The position numbers were made by a program, and so were the translations under genes. From Capsulimonas sp. (GTDB lineage: Bacteria; Armatimonadota; Armatimonadia; Armatimonadales; Capsulimonadaceae): DNA of 5,335 nt. Below the pieces are notes generated by a model. It had not been told where the DNA came from, ran no database searches, and worked only from the letters and a program-made list of their open reading frames with translations. The DNA lies in NCBI GenBank assembly GCA_025963815.1, contig JAOQAA010000347.1, positions 1 to 5,335 of the forward strand. The letters run 5' to 3'. Numbering within the stretch: position 1 is the stretch's first letter; each line of letters opens with the position of its first letter. Below, piece after piece: positions 1 to 5,335 of the stretch.

Positions 1-86
1 CTGGCAAAGTAAAATTGGTGGCGCATGGAAACTCCCGAAAGGACAGCGTGAGGGTACGAGCCCTGCGACGTGATATTTCTCCATAA
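1..86 (+). CDS. possible C-terminal end of an upstream plus-strand gene (partial, unidentified)
   Basis: Reading frame 3 is open from the left edge to a TAA at 84-86 and would encode about 27 residues ending ...RALRRDISP. The stretch GKVKLVAHGN followed by DSVRVR alternates hydrophobic and polar residues like a final beta-strand pair, and loosely resembles the end of immunoglobulin-like C-terminal domains in glycoside hydrolases; that resemblance is only an impression. Frame 2 is also open, to a TGA at 71-73, so the frame choice is not secure. If real, this gene converges on the prepilin-like gene and the hairpin at 108-134 lies between them. No function is assigned. It could equally be noncoding. 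Confidence 0.2.
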   Translation, partial: GKVKLVAHGNSRKDSVRVRALRRDISP

Positions 87-96
87 CGCGTTCCAG

Positions 97-134
97 ACAA
101 AAAAGTTGCGGCGCGGCAAAAAATGCCGCGCCGC
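97..134 (-). terminator. rho-independent terminator of the prepilin-like gene
   Basis: A perfect 11-bp GC-rich inverted repeat (arms 108-118 and 124-134) encloses a 5-nt loop. On the minus strand the stem is followed by AAC and then a run of six T (99-104), the classic intrinsic terminator layout. It begins 32 bp past the stop codon of the minus-strand gene ending at 166. On the plus strand no T-run follows the stem, so it should act mainly in the minus direction. Confidence 0.9.
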
Positions 135-165
135 TGTGCTGGAGCCTACTGGATCTTGCCAGTGC

Positions 166-1068
166 TCAAATGGCGCTGAACGTCATGCTCACCCCCGCGC
201 CGGACTGCTGGGTCATGCTGGACGTGCCCGCCGCCTTGCCGGCGTTTGGCGTCGCATCGTGAATTTCAGCCGCGCTGGCGTCCGTCGCAGACAGCCCTCC
301 TGAAACTCGTTCCGGACGCAGCCACTTGACATGGCCGTCGGCCGCGAGAAAATTGGACCCATCGGTATGGCGTCCCTTCGTAACAATGGGTGGCTGCGGG
401 TTGGTGCGATTGAGGAGGTATCCCCCGATGTCTCCCGTTGCATATTGTGCGAGATTGAAGCAAGTCGCGGGGCTCGCATAGCTGGCTCCCGCACCGGCGA
501 TCGATCCCGTGCCGTTGCCGGTTCGGATTTCTTGGGTATTGGTGAGGTCGACACCGTAGAGTGGGCGTCCGACAAAGTCGTGTACATTGCCCACAATCTC
601 AAAAAGCAGCACGGTGTTGGAAGGGCTGCTCCACGAGGCAAGGGCGGGATAAGTCGGTGCGTTGCTGAGGAAGGCGGTATTCATAGAGGTGAAGCCGTCC
701 GATCCCGTAATCAAATTGGTATTCACGGCGTAGGAAACCTTCGATGTTCCCGGTTCTGGCGAACTGGGATCGTCCGGGCATCCATATAGACCGCCGCTCT
801 TAACGTAGGGATAAATCCGTCCGCCCCAACCTTGCCCAAATACGTCGCACATCGGCGTTAGTTCGTCGTTGTCTTGTTCGTACTGCGTAAATCCTAGACC
901 TAGCTGGCGTAAATTGCTGGCGCACGAAGTCTGTCGGGCCTTTTCACGCGCTTTGGCGAAGACAGGAAACAGGATCGCGGCGAGAATCGCGATGATGGCT
1001 ATGACGACAAGGAGCTCGATCAAAGTAAAAGCCGCGTGTGAACGCAGCCGAGTTTTGTGTGGAGACAT
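166..1068 (-). CDS. type II secretion/prepilin-like protein with N-terminal methylation motif and C-terminal H-X9-DG motif (DUF1559-like)
   Basis: This encodes a 300-residue pseudopilin-like protein, probably exported, cleaved by a prepilin peptidase at the inner membrane and assembled or anchored through its N-terminal helix. A short basic leader (residues 1-13, [13 protein letters not shown]) precedes FTLIELLVV, with the conserved Glu at mature position 5 (E18). The hydrophobic helix covers about 14-37 and runs into [16 protein letters not shown] and [10 protein letters not shown]. The C-terminal H-X9-DG motif is H234 to D244-G245, followed by HVKWLRPE and a Gly/Ser/Ala-rich tail of about 45 residues. 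The residue before the cleavage site is Ala rather than the classical Gly. The frame extends upstream to 1152, but the ATG at 1068 gives a proper leader and has AAGGG 10 nt upstream. Such proteins occur in many copies in Armatimonadota and Planctomycetota genomes, and their substrate or pilus partner is generally unknown. It is a single-gene unit with its own promoter and terminator. Confidence 0.93.
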   Translation of the reverse strand: MSPHKTRLRSHAAFTLIELLVVIAIIAILAAILFPVFAKAREKARQTSCASNLRQLGLGFTQYEQDNDELTPMCDVFGQGWGGRIYPYVKSGGLYGCPDDPSSPEPGTSKVSYAVNTNLITGSDGFTSMNTAFLSNAPTYPALASWSSPSNTVLLFEIVGNVHDFVGRPLYGVDLTNTQEIRTGNGTGSIAGAGASYASPATCFNLAQYATGDIGGYLLNRTNPQPPIVTKGRHTDGSNFLAADGHVKWLRPERVSGGLSATDASAAEIHDATPNAGKAAGTSSMTQQSGAGVSMTFSAI

Positions 1069-1115
1069 AGTGAATGCGCCCTTTTGAAGCTTCAGTAGAT
1101 TAGCGAACAATCTAT

Positions 1116-1124
1116 AGTATAGCA
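1116..1124 (-). promoter_or_regulatory. extended -10 promoter element for the prepilin-like gene
   Basis: On the minus strand the sequence reads TGCTATACT: an extended -10 (TGn followed by TATACT, five of six matches to TATAAT). It lies 47 bp upstream of the chosen ATG, giving a leader of roughly 40 nt. No convincing -35 hexamer is visible at 16-18 bp, which fits an extended -10 promoter. The assignment rests on sequence match only. Confidence 0.45.
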
Positions 1125-1189
1125 GGGAATTCTTAACGAGGCATATACACACGAAAAATATTTCTCGACTTTAGTCTCATGCAAAGAAT

Positions 1190-1221
1190 GAGCGTCGCGG
1201 CAGTGATCTGTCGCGACGCTC
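1190..1221 (-). terminator. hairpin downstream of the carrier-E1-rhodanese gene, probable transcription terminator
   Basis: Arms 1190-1199 (GAGCGTCGCG) and 1212-1221 (CGCGACGCTC) pair perfectly over 10 bp. Three further pairs (1201-1203 with 1208-1210) close a 4-nt loop, separated by one position (1200/1211) that is G-U in plus-strand RNA and a C-A mismatch in minus-strand RNA. It starts 19 bp after the stop codon of the minus-strand gene ending at 1241. The tail on the minus strand is ATTCTTTGC, a weak T-tract. On the plus strand the tail is TTTTC. It is therefore a probable but not textbook terminator, possibly bidirectional. It also separates the operon from the prepilin-like gene. Confidence 0.65.
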
Positions 1222-1240
1222 TTTTCAATCCGATCGAGTT

Positions 1241-2722
1241 TTAGTACTTCGGCACGCTCGGATCGACATCCTCGGACCAGGCCGTGATGCCGCCGGTCAG
1301 GTTCTGGAGATGCTTGAACCCGGCGTCCTTGAAGATCTGGAGAGCCTTCGCGGAGCGTCCGCCCATTTTGCACTGGAGGACGATCTCGGAGTCTTTGTCG
1401 AACTCGTGCAGGCGGTCGGCCACGGTGGCGAGCGGGACGAGTTTGGCGCCGGGAATCTTCGCGATGGCGTATTCGTGTGGCTCGCGGACATCCACCAGAG
1501 TGAACTTGTCGCCACGGTCGAAGCGGGCTTTCAGCTCCTTGGCGGTGATTTCTTCACTGACGGCGAGTTTGGCGGGCGCGTCGCCGCCGCGGCCGATGCC
1601 GCAGAACTCATCGTAGTCGATGAGGGCAGTGATGCTTGGGTTCGGACCGCAGATCGGACAGGCCGGATCCTTGCGCAGCTTCAATTCGCGGAAGCTCATC
1701 TTCAGCGCGTTGAAGAGCATCAGGCGGCCGACCAGCGGCTCGCCTTCGCTCAGGATCAGCTTGACGGCTTCAATCGCCTGGATTACGCCGATGATGCCGG
1801 GGAGGACTCCCAGAACGCCGCCTTCGGCGCAGCTGGGAACCAGTCCGGGCGGGGGTGGTTCCGGATACAGGCAGCGATAGCAGGGGCCATCTTTGGCGAA
1901 GAAGACGCTGGCCTGGCCCTCAAATCGGAAGATGGAGCCGTAGACGTTCGGTTTGCCAAGCAGCACGCAGGCGTCGTTCACCAGATAACGGGTTTGGAAG
2001 TTATCCGTGCCGTCCGCGATCACATCGTAATCCTTGAGGATATCCAAGGCGTTCTCAGAGGTCAGCATCACTTCGTGCTTGATGATGTTGACATGCGGGT
2101 TAATCTCTTTGAGTGTCTGTTCGGCGCTGTCGATCTTGGGCTTGCCGACGGTGCTTTCGCGGTGCACGATCTGGCGCTGCAAGTTTGTCAGGTCGACGAT
2201 ATCAAAGTCGACCAATCCGATCGTTCCGACGCCCGCCGCCGCGAGGTACATGGTGAGCGGCGCACCGAGGCCGCCGGTGCCGATGCACAGGACCTTGGCC
2301 GCTTTTAATCGCTTCTGACCTTCCAGCGTGACTTCGGGCATGATCAAATGGCGGGAGTAGCGCAGAACTTCATCGTTCGTGAACTCCATGTCATCGGGAT
2401 CGGCCGCGAGATGGAACGACGGCGCTCCGCCATGGCCCACGGCGTCGATGCCGCCGGCGATGCTCGGGACGATCGTGAGCGTGTCGCCATGCTGAAGCGG
2501 GGCGGCGAAACCGCCGTTGTACCGGCTGTCCTGCGCATTGACGAACACATTCATAAAGCGGCGGATCGTTCCACCCGCGCTCATCACTTGATTGCGAAGT
2601 TCGGGAAACTGCGTCGTGATATCGGTCAGCGCCTCGCCGACGTTGGCGCCCTCGACGCTGATCTCTTCCTGATTGTTGGCATACCGCTGCAACGGCGTCG
2701 GTATGACGATCTTTACGGCCAT
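1241..2722 (-). CDS. moeB: three-domain sulfur-transfer fusion: MoaD/ThiS-like sulfur carrier, MoeB/ThiF E1-like adenylyltransferase, rhodanese
   Basis: This 493-residue cytoplasmic protein joins three parts of one pathway. Residues 1-91 are a MoaD/ThiS ubiquitin-like fold ending IVPSIAGG, the diglycine that becomes a thiocarboxylate. After a linker (92-117), residues 118-375 form the E1-like domain: RYSRHLIMPE start, GTGGLG nucleotide loop (148-153), NLQRQ (180-184), DGTDN (237-241), zinc ligands CYRC (281-284) and CPIC (355-358), and the candidate catalytic Cys in PSCAEGG (C298). Residues about 390-493 are a rhodanese with DVREPHEY and active-site loop CKMGGR (C451). MoeB-rhodanese fusions are known (UBA4/MOCS3 type); the fused carrier is the oddity, because its Gly-Gly is not a free C-terminus. 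The start has AGGAG 11 nt upstream, and the gene follows the JAMM peptidase by 19 bp. The product could serve molybdopterin, thiamine, cysteine or tRNA thiolation; the sequence does not decide which. Family assignment is firm; pathway is open. Confidence 0.96.
   Translation of the reverse strand: MAVKIVIPTPLQRYANNQEEISVEGANVGEALTDITTQFPELRNQVMSAGGTIRRFMNVFVNAQDSRYNGGFAAPLQHGDTLTIVPSIAGGIDAVGHGGAPSFHLAADPDDMEFTNDEVLRYSRHLIMPEVTLEGQKRLKAAKVLCIGTGGLGAPLTMYLAAAGVGTIGLVDFDIVDLTNLQRQIVHRESTVGKPKIDSAEQTLKEINPHVNIIKHEVMLTSENALDILKDYDVIADGTDNFQTRYLVNDACVLLGKPNVYGSIFRFEGQASVFFAKDGPCYRCLYPEPPPPGLVPSCAEGGVLGVLPGIIGVIQAIEAVKLILSEGEPLVGRLMLFNALKMSFRELKLRKDPACPICGPNPSITALIDYDEFCGIGRGGDAPAKLAVSEEITAKELKARFDRGDKFTLVDVREPHEYAIAKIPGAKLVPLATVADRLHEFDKDSEIVLQCKMGGRSAKALQIFKDAGFKHLQNLTGGITAWSEDVDPSVPKY
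2450..2455 (-). other. internal diglycine (residues 90-91) of the sulfur-carrier domain, candidate processing site
   Basis: The codons GGC GGC encode Gly90-Gly91 at the position where MoaD, ThiS and CysO proteins normally terminate. Here the chain continues with IDAVGHGGAPSF into the E1 domain. Adenylation by an E1-like enzyme needs a free glycine carboxylate, so cleavage after Gly91 would be needed for this domain to act as a carrier. A second Gly-Gly lies at residues 98-99 and is a less likely site, because it falls beyond the usual carrier length. The site is seen directly; its processing is inferred. Confidence 0.5.
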
Positions 2723-2741
2723 CTCGTCGTATTCTCCTGGG

Positions 2742-3188
2742 TTAATTCTCGGAATTGACTATCCGAACGGCGTCCTGCGTGTACCCGCTGTGGTCATTGA
2801 GCAGGAGCCAGTTGTTCATTTCTGCGGGCTGTCCGCGCAAAACGGAGATGATGATGTAACAGTAGACCGGCCAGGCGTGTTCCCGGTCGAACTCCGAGGG
2901 AACCGCAGGCGCATCGGGGTGGCTATGATAGTAGCCGACAATTCCCAGCTGCGACTCGCGCGCCTTTTGGTCTACGCGCATATATTCCTCCGGATCGATT
3001 TCGAATCGATTCCGGAGAGAATCCTCGCGCATGTTCTCGGCCGGGCGCGCTTCGTGAACTATGACTCCCTCATCGCCGCGCTTTCCAATCAGGAAGCCGC
3101 AGCATTCATTCGGGTAGTCACGTTTTGCATGGGCGCGCATCTCGGCGTCGAGAGCAGTTGTAATAATGAGTGGCATGGCGTTGTTCAT
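2742..3188 (-). CDS. JAMM/Mov34-type zinc metallopeptidase (M67 family, Mec/QbsD-like)
   Basis: This encodes a cytoplasmic protein of 148 residues, the usual size of single-domain bacterial M67 peptidases. The full JAMM signature is present: the catalytic Glu in NECCGFLIG (E28), zinc ligands H88 and H90 in HSHPDAPAVPSEFD, with S98 and D101. FEIDPEEY (62-69) is also characteristic. Family members cut next to the C-terminal Gly-Gly of ubiquitin-like sulfur carriers: Mec releases cysteine from CysO, and QbsD trims QbsE. The gene is first in an operon; the carrier-E1-rhodanese fusion starts 19 bp after its TAA, which makes that fused carrier the obvious substrate. The frame is open up to 3272. 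The start at 3188 was chosen because the family begins close to PLIITTALDAEMRAH and a GGGAGG lies just upstream; the ATG at 3176 (144 residues) is an alternative. No cysteine synthase gene is adjacent. Confidence 0.93.
   Translation of the reverse strand: MNNAMPLIITTALDAEMRAHAKRDYPNECCGFLIGKRGDEGVIVHEARPAENMREDSLRNRFEIDPEEYMRVDQKARESQLGIVGYYHSHPDAPAVPSEFDREHAWPVYCYIIISVLRGQPAEMNNWLLLNDHSGYTQDAVRIVNSEN
2988..3017. repeat. near-perfect 30-bp inverted repeat inside the JAMM peptidase gene
   Basis: The left arm 2988-3000 (CTCCGGATCGATT) pairs with the right arm 3004-3017 (AATCGATTCCGGAG) with a single bulged T and a 3-nt centre. It lies over the codons for the conserved FEIDPEE segment, so protein constraint explains part of it. 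It could form a hairpin in the mRNA or be chance. Confidence 0.5.
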
Positions 3189-3190
3189 CG

Positions 3191-3196
3191 CCTCCC
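3191..3196 (-). promoter_or_regulatory. ribosome binding site of the JAMM peptidase, awkwardly spaced
   Basis: GGGAGG on the minus strand is the only strong Shine-Dalgarno match upstream of the gene. It sits 2 nt from the ATG at 3188 and 14 nt from the ATG at 3176, so neither spacing is ideal and the start is uncertain by four codons. Confidence 0.5.
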
Positions 3197-3227
3197 GACG
3201 GACGGGAATTGCGGCGATTTGCCTTAT

Positions 3228-3233
3228 ATTGTA
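3228..3233 (-). promoter_or_regulatory. possible -10 element for the JAMM/sulfur-carrier operon
   Basis: The minus strand reads TACAAT (five of six matches to TATAAT) 39 bp upstream of the chosen start, in an AT-richer patch (TACAATATAAG) of otherwise GC-rich DNA. No clear -35 box is visible at 16-18 bp. This is a sequence match only. Confidence 0.3.
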
Positions 3234-3376
3234 CCGCGTGGAACGGAAGATTCGGCCCCTCACTTCTCCCATCGGAGCGCGTCGTATTTGCTTTCCGCAA
3301 GGCTAGCAGACTGGCTTTGCCATAAAGAACATGTTTTCGTTCCAATTTATCCATGGTCTAAAGTCCCTGCTCTCTT

Positions 3377-3382
3377 TATAAT
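3377..3382 (+). promoter_or_regulatory. consensus -10 box of the rhamnosidase promoter
   Basis: A perfect TATAAT lies 31 bp upstream of the rhamnosidase ATG. At 17-bp spacing the -35 position reads TGGTCT, a poor match to TTGACA, so the promoter may depend on an activator. A start site near 3389 would leave a short leader of about 25 nt. Confidence 0.5.
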
Positions 3383-3392
3383 ACAAGTTGTA
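3382..3392. promoter_or_regulatory. 11-bp palindrome, candidate operator at the rhamnosidase promoter
   Basis: TACAAGTTGTA is a perfect inverted repeat of 5-bp arms around a central G, overlapping the last base of the TATAAT box and covering the predicted transcription start. Outer bases TCTCT (3371-3375) and AGAGA (3392-3396) are also complementary. A repressor bound here would block initiation, and this position and symmetry suit GntR- or LacI-type regulators of sugar genes. No regulator is encoded in the window, and 5-bp arms can arise by chance. Confidence 0.35.
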
Positions 3393-3413
3393 GAGATTTT
3401 GTAAGAGATAAAA

Positions 3414-5335
3414 ATGACAAATAACATCCACTTGAGATCTGAACTCATGCTTTTCGCGCTTATGGGATTGACCCTCGGAAGTCCATCCTATGCCAGGGCG
3501 GCGCCGGCGCCGTCGGCCTCGGATGTGACCTTTCGGCTTATGACGTGCGAGTACCTCGAAAACCCACTGGGGATCGATGTCGCCACGCCGCGCCTTAGCT
3601 GGCGGGAGACTTCGAATACCAAGGGATACGCCCAGAAGGCTTATCGCATCCTTGTGGCTTCTTCGCCGAGCCTACTCGATGCGGACAAAGGCGATGTCTG
3701 TGACAGCGGCAAAGTACAAAGCTCGCAAACGAACCTGATTGATTTTCACGGACGCGCGCTCACATCGCGGATGCGCTGCTGGTGGAAGGTCCAGGCGTGG
3801 GATCGTGAGGGACGGCGCTCGGCATGGAGTAAGCCGGCCACGTTCACCATGGGATTGCTGTCTTCCCAAGACTGGCGAGCGTCGTGGATCGGGATCAACG
3901 ATACTCAGACATCGGACACGCAGCGGGCTATCCTGGCGGGCGCACGCTGGATCTGGTTCCCCGACAGTGGGCAGCCCAGTAACGCCGCGCCGCTGGGCGG
4001 CCGTTTCTTTCGTGTCTCCGTGAGCCTTCCCGCCGGCCGGCCAATCAAGCGCGCCCAATTTGTTGGGACGGCGGACAACGAATTCACACTTTATGTCAAC
4101 GGACAAAAGGTGGGTGGGGGCGATAATTGGAAGCGTGTTCAGACCATTGATGTCGCCAAGCTGCTGCGCGGCGGCCGGAACGACCTGGCCGTCAAAGCCG
4201 TGAATGCGAGTGACAATACCCAGCCCAGTCCGGCGGGTTTTCTCGGCGCGCTCAAGATCGAGTACCAGGACGGCGGCGCGCCCACCGTCGTCACCAGCAA
4301 TGCAAACTGGAAGTCGTCAGACACGGAAAGCGTGGGCTGGAGCGGCGACGGATACGACGACAGCGCCTGGCGCATGGCCATCGACCTTGGAGCTGACGGC
4401 ATGGGACCCTGGGGAATGGTTCCGCCGAACGGCCTAAGCTCCGATGTGTCGGGCGAAACGCCTCCGCTGCCCGCCCGGTACTTGCGGCGCGAGTTCCAAT
4501 CCACCAAGCAAGTCGCGCACGCCACGGCGTATGTCTGCGGCATGGGTTTCTTCCAGCTTTATATCAATGGCAAAGCCGCCACGGACCATGTGATGGACCC
4601 GGCGCTTTCGGACTACCGCAAGGCCGCCTACTATGTGACGACGGATGTCACCAAGCTCGTGCGCAATGGAGCAAACGTGGTGGGCGTTACCCTGGGCAAC
4701 GGGCGCTTCTACTCACCGCGACTGATTGTGCCGATCGCAACGGAATACTACGGAACGCCGCGCGTTTTGATGCAGTTGGAGATTACCTATACGGATGGGG
4801 CGCGCCAGACGATCATCAGCGACAAGAATTGGAAGATCAGCGACAAAGGACCGATCCGGGCCAACAACGAGTACGACGGTGAGACCTACGATGCCCGCAT
4901 GGCGCTGAAGGGATGGAGCGCCCCTGGCTTTGCTGAAGCTCCCGGACAATGGACGAACGCAGATATCGTAAAAGCCCCCACCAGTGTGCTGGAGGCGCAG
5001 ATGATCGAGCCGATGCGCGTGACGGAAGTCGTGCATCCTGTCGGCGTGACATCTCCCAAGCCCGGCGTCTACATCGTGGACATGGGGCGCACGTTCTATG
5101 GAACGGTGCGCCTGAGCGCCCGCGCCAAGCGGGGAGCCACCGTCCAGATGACCAGCGGATATGAGGTGCTGCGCGACGGCATGCTGAAAACCGCCGATAA
5201 CCGCTCAGCCAAGGCGACGGATATCTACACCTTTGCGGGAACTGGCCTCGAAACCTGGAGCCCAACGTTCAAGGGTCAGGGCTTTCGCCGCATTCAGGTC
5301 ACCGGTTTCCCTGGAACGCTGACGGCAAGCAACTT
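3414..5335 (+). CDS. secreted alpha-L-rhamnosidase, glycoside hydrolase family 78 (3' end beyond window)
   Basis: The frame is open for 640 complete codons to the right edge without a stop. GH78 enzymes hydrolyse terminal alpha-L-rhamnose from plant glycosides and polysaccharides such as rhamnogalacturonan. A signal peptide covers about 1-29 (hydrophobic LMLFALMGLTLG, then ARA-A). Next comes the Ig-like N-terminal domain (about 38-150) with the family signature CEYLENPLGID...PRLSW. Residues about 155-330 form a beta-sandwich with ADNEFTLYVNGQKV and NWKSS...DDSAW, similar in position to the rhamnose-binding CBM67 domain of SaRha78A. Residues about 350-515 match the rhamnosidase N domain (RYLRREF, FFQLYINGK, GNGRFYSPR). 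Residues about 530-640 start the beta-sandwich before the catalytic barrel (DMGRTFYGTVRL, FKGQGFRRIQV). The (alpha/alpha)6 catalytic domain lies outside the window, so activity cannot be judged. The ATG at 3414 has a weak AAGAGA upstream; ATG at 3447 is an alternative that still leaves a signal peptide. The gene is divergent from the JAMM operon. Confidence 0.95.
   Translation, partial: MTNNIHLRSELMLFALMGLTLGSPSYARAAPAPSASDVTFRLMTCEYLENPLGIDVATPRLSWRETSNTKGYAQKAYRILVASSPSLLDADKGDVCDSGKVQSSQTNLIDFHGRALTSRMRCWWKVQAWDREGRRSAWSKPATFTMGLLSSQDWRASWIGINDTQTSDTQRAILAGARWIWFPDSGQPSNAAPLGGRFFRVSVSLPAGRPIKRAQFVGTADNEFTLYVNGQKVGGGDNWKRVQTIDVAKLLRGGRNDLAVKAVNASDNTQPSPAGFLGALKIEYQDGGAPTVVTSNANWKSSDTESVGWSGDGYDDSAWRMAIDLGADGMGPWGMVPPNGLSSDVSGETPPLPARYLRREFQSTKQVAHATAYVCGMGFFQLYINGKAATDHVMDPALSDYRKAAYYVTTDVTKLVRNGANVVGVTLGNGRFYSPRLIVPIATEYYGTPRVLMQLEITYTDGARQTIISDKNWKISDKGPIRANNEYDGETYDARMALKGWSAPGFAEAPGQWTNADIVKAPTSVLEAQMIEPMRVTEVVHPVGVTSPKPGVYIVDMGRTFYGTVRLSARAKRGATVQMTSGYEVLRDGMLKTADNRSAKATDIYTFAGTGLETWSPTFKGQGFRRIQVTGFPGTLTASN

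Noticed and set aside
1..84. Possible minus-strand gene start, either ATG at 84 or ATG at 26 (the latter with GGGAG 5 nt upstream)
   Set aside because: Only 28 and 8 codons respectively are visible, with no recognisable motif. The possibility at 26 cannot be excluded, but the window is too short to support a call.
331..789. Plus-strand open frame (152 codons) opposite the prepilin-like gene
   Set aside because: It is a shadow of the H-X9-DG protein; its translation is without motifs.
1069..1152. In-frame upstream extension of the prepilin-like protein by 28 residues
   Set aside because: It would place an unrelated stretch before the prepilin leader, lies across the probable promoter, and the ATG at 1068 has a Shine-Dalgarno match and gives a normal leader length.
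1310..2308. Long plus-strand open frame (332 codons) opposite the carrier-E1-rhodanese gene
   Set aside because: It is antisense to a clearly conserved multi-domain protein, and its translation shows no recognisable motif. GC-rich coding DNA commonly leaves such a shadow frame open.
2673..3404. Plus-strand open frame (243 codons) opposite the JAMM peptidase and the divergent intergenic region
   Set aside because: The opposite strand carries an intact JAMM signature, and this frame would have to overlap the end of one gene, the whole of another and the promoter region. No protein family is recognisable in it.
4139..4543. Minus-strand frame opposite the rhamnosidase gene (and similar ones at 3672-4106, 4713-5036 and 4837-5265)
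   Set aside because: These lie within an uninterrupted 640-codon GH78 frame with clear domain signatures.
1..5335. CRISPR arrays, tRNA or rRNA genes, insertion sequences
   Set aside because: I saw no regularly spaced direct repeats, no tRNA-like cloverleaf, no transposase motifs and no terminal inverted repeats; the intergenic gaps are all shorter than 230 bp.

Overview
The window looks like a piece of a moderately GC-rich bacterial chromosome, most likely from the Armatimonadota (a Capsulimonas-like organism). The best clue is the prepilin-like protein at 166-1068. Its helix-to-linker stretch [16 protein letters not shown] and its C-terminal H-X9-DG motif are typical of the large pseudopilin families of that phylum, while the equivalent planctomycete proteins usually read LLPAVQxAREAAR. 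This placement is an inference from protein style, not from a marker gene.

Layout from left to right. Positions 1-98 may hold the last codons of a plus-strand gene, but the evidence is weak. A strong minus-strand intrinsic terminator (97-134) follows. It closes a single minus-strand gene for a type II secretion/prepilin-like H-X9-DG protein (166-1068) that has its own extended -10 promoter (1116-1124). A 172-bp intergenic gap carries a long hairpin (1190-1221) at the end of the next minus-strand unit. That unit is a two-gene operon transcribed right to left: a JAMM/M67 metallopeptidase (2742-3188), then, 19 bp downstream, a three-domain fusion protein (1241-2722) made of a MoaD/ThiS ubiquitin-like sulfur carrier, a MoeB/ThiF E1-like adenylyltransferase and a rhodanese. 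A divergent 225-bp intergenic region separates the operon from a plus-strand gene for a secreted GH78 alpha-L-rhamnosidase (from 3414), which runs off the right edge before its catalytic domain.

The most interesting unit is the JAMM plus carrier-E1-rhodanese operon. An E1-like enzyme must adenylate a free C-terminal Gly-Gly carboxylate, but here the carrier's Gly-Gly (residues 90-91) is buried inside one polypeptide. The adjacent JAMM protease is an obvious candidate to cut after it and release the carrier, as QbsD does for QbsE, or to process carrier conjugates, as Mec does for CysO-cysteine. The two genes could therefore form a compact, proteolytically activated sulfur-transfer system. The parts are known families. 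The processing model is an inference from this sequence.

The rhamnosidase gene is probably unrelated to the sulfur operon and points to a plant- or microbial-polysaccharide-degrading lifestyle. A perfect TATAAT box followed by an 11-bp palindrome suggests dedicated transcriptional control.
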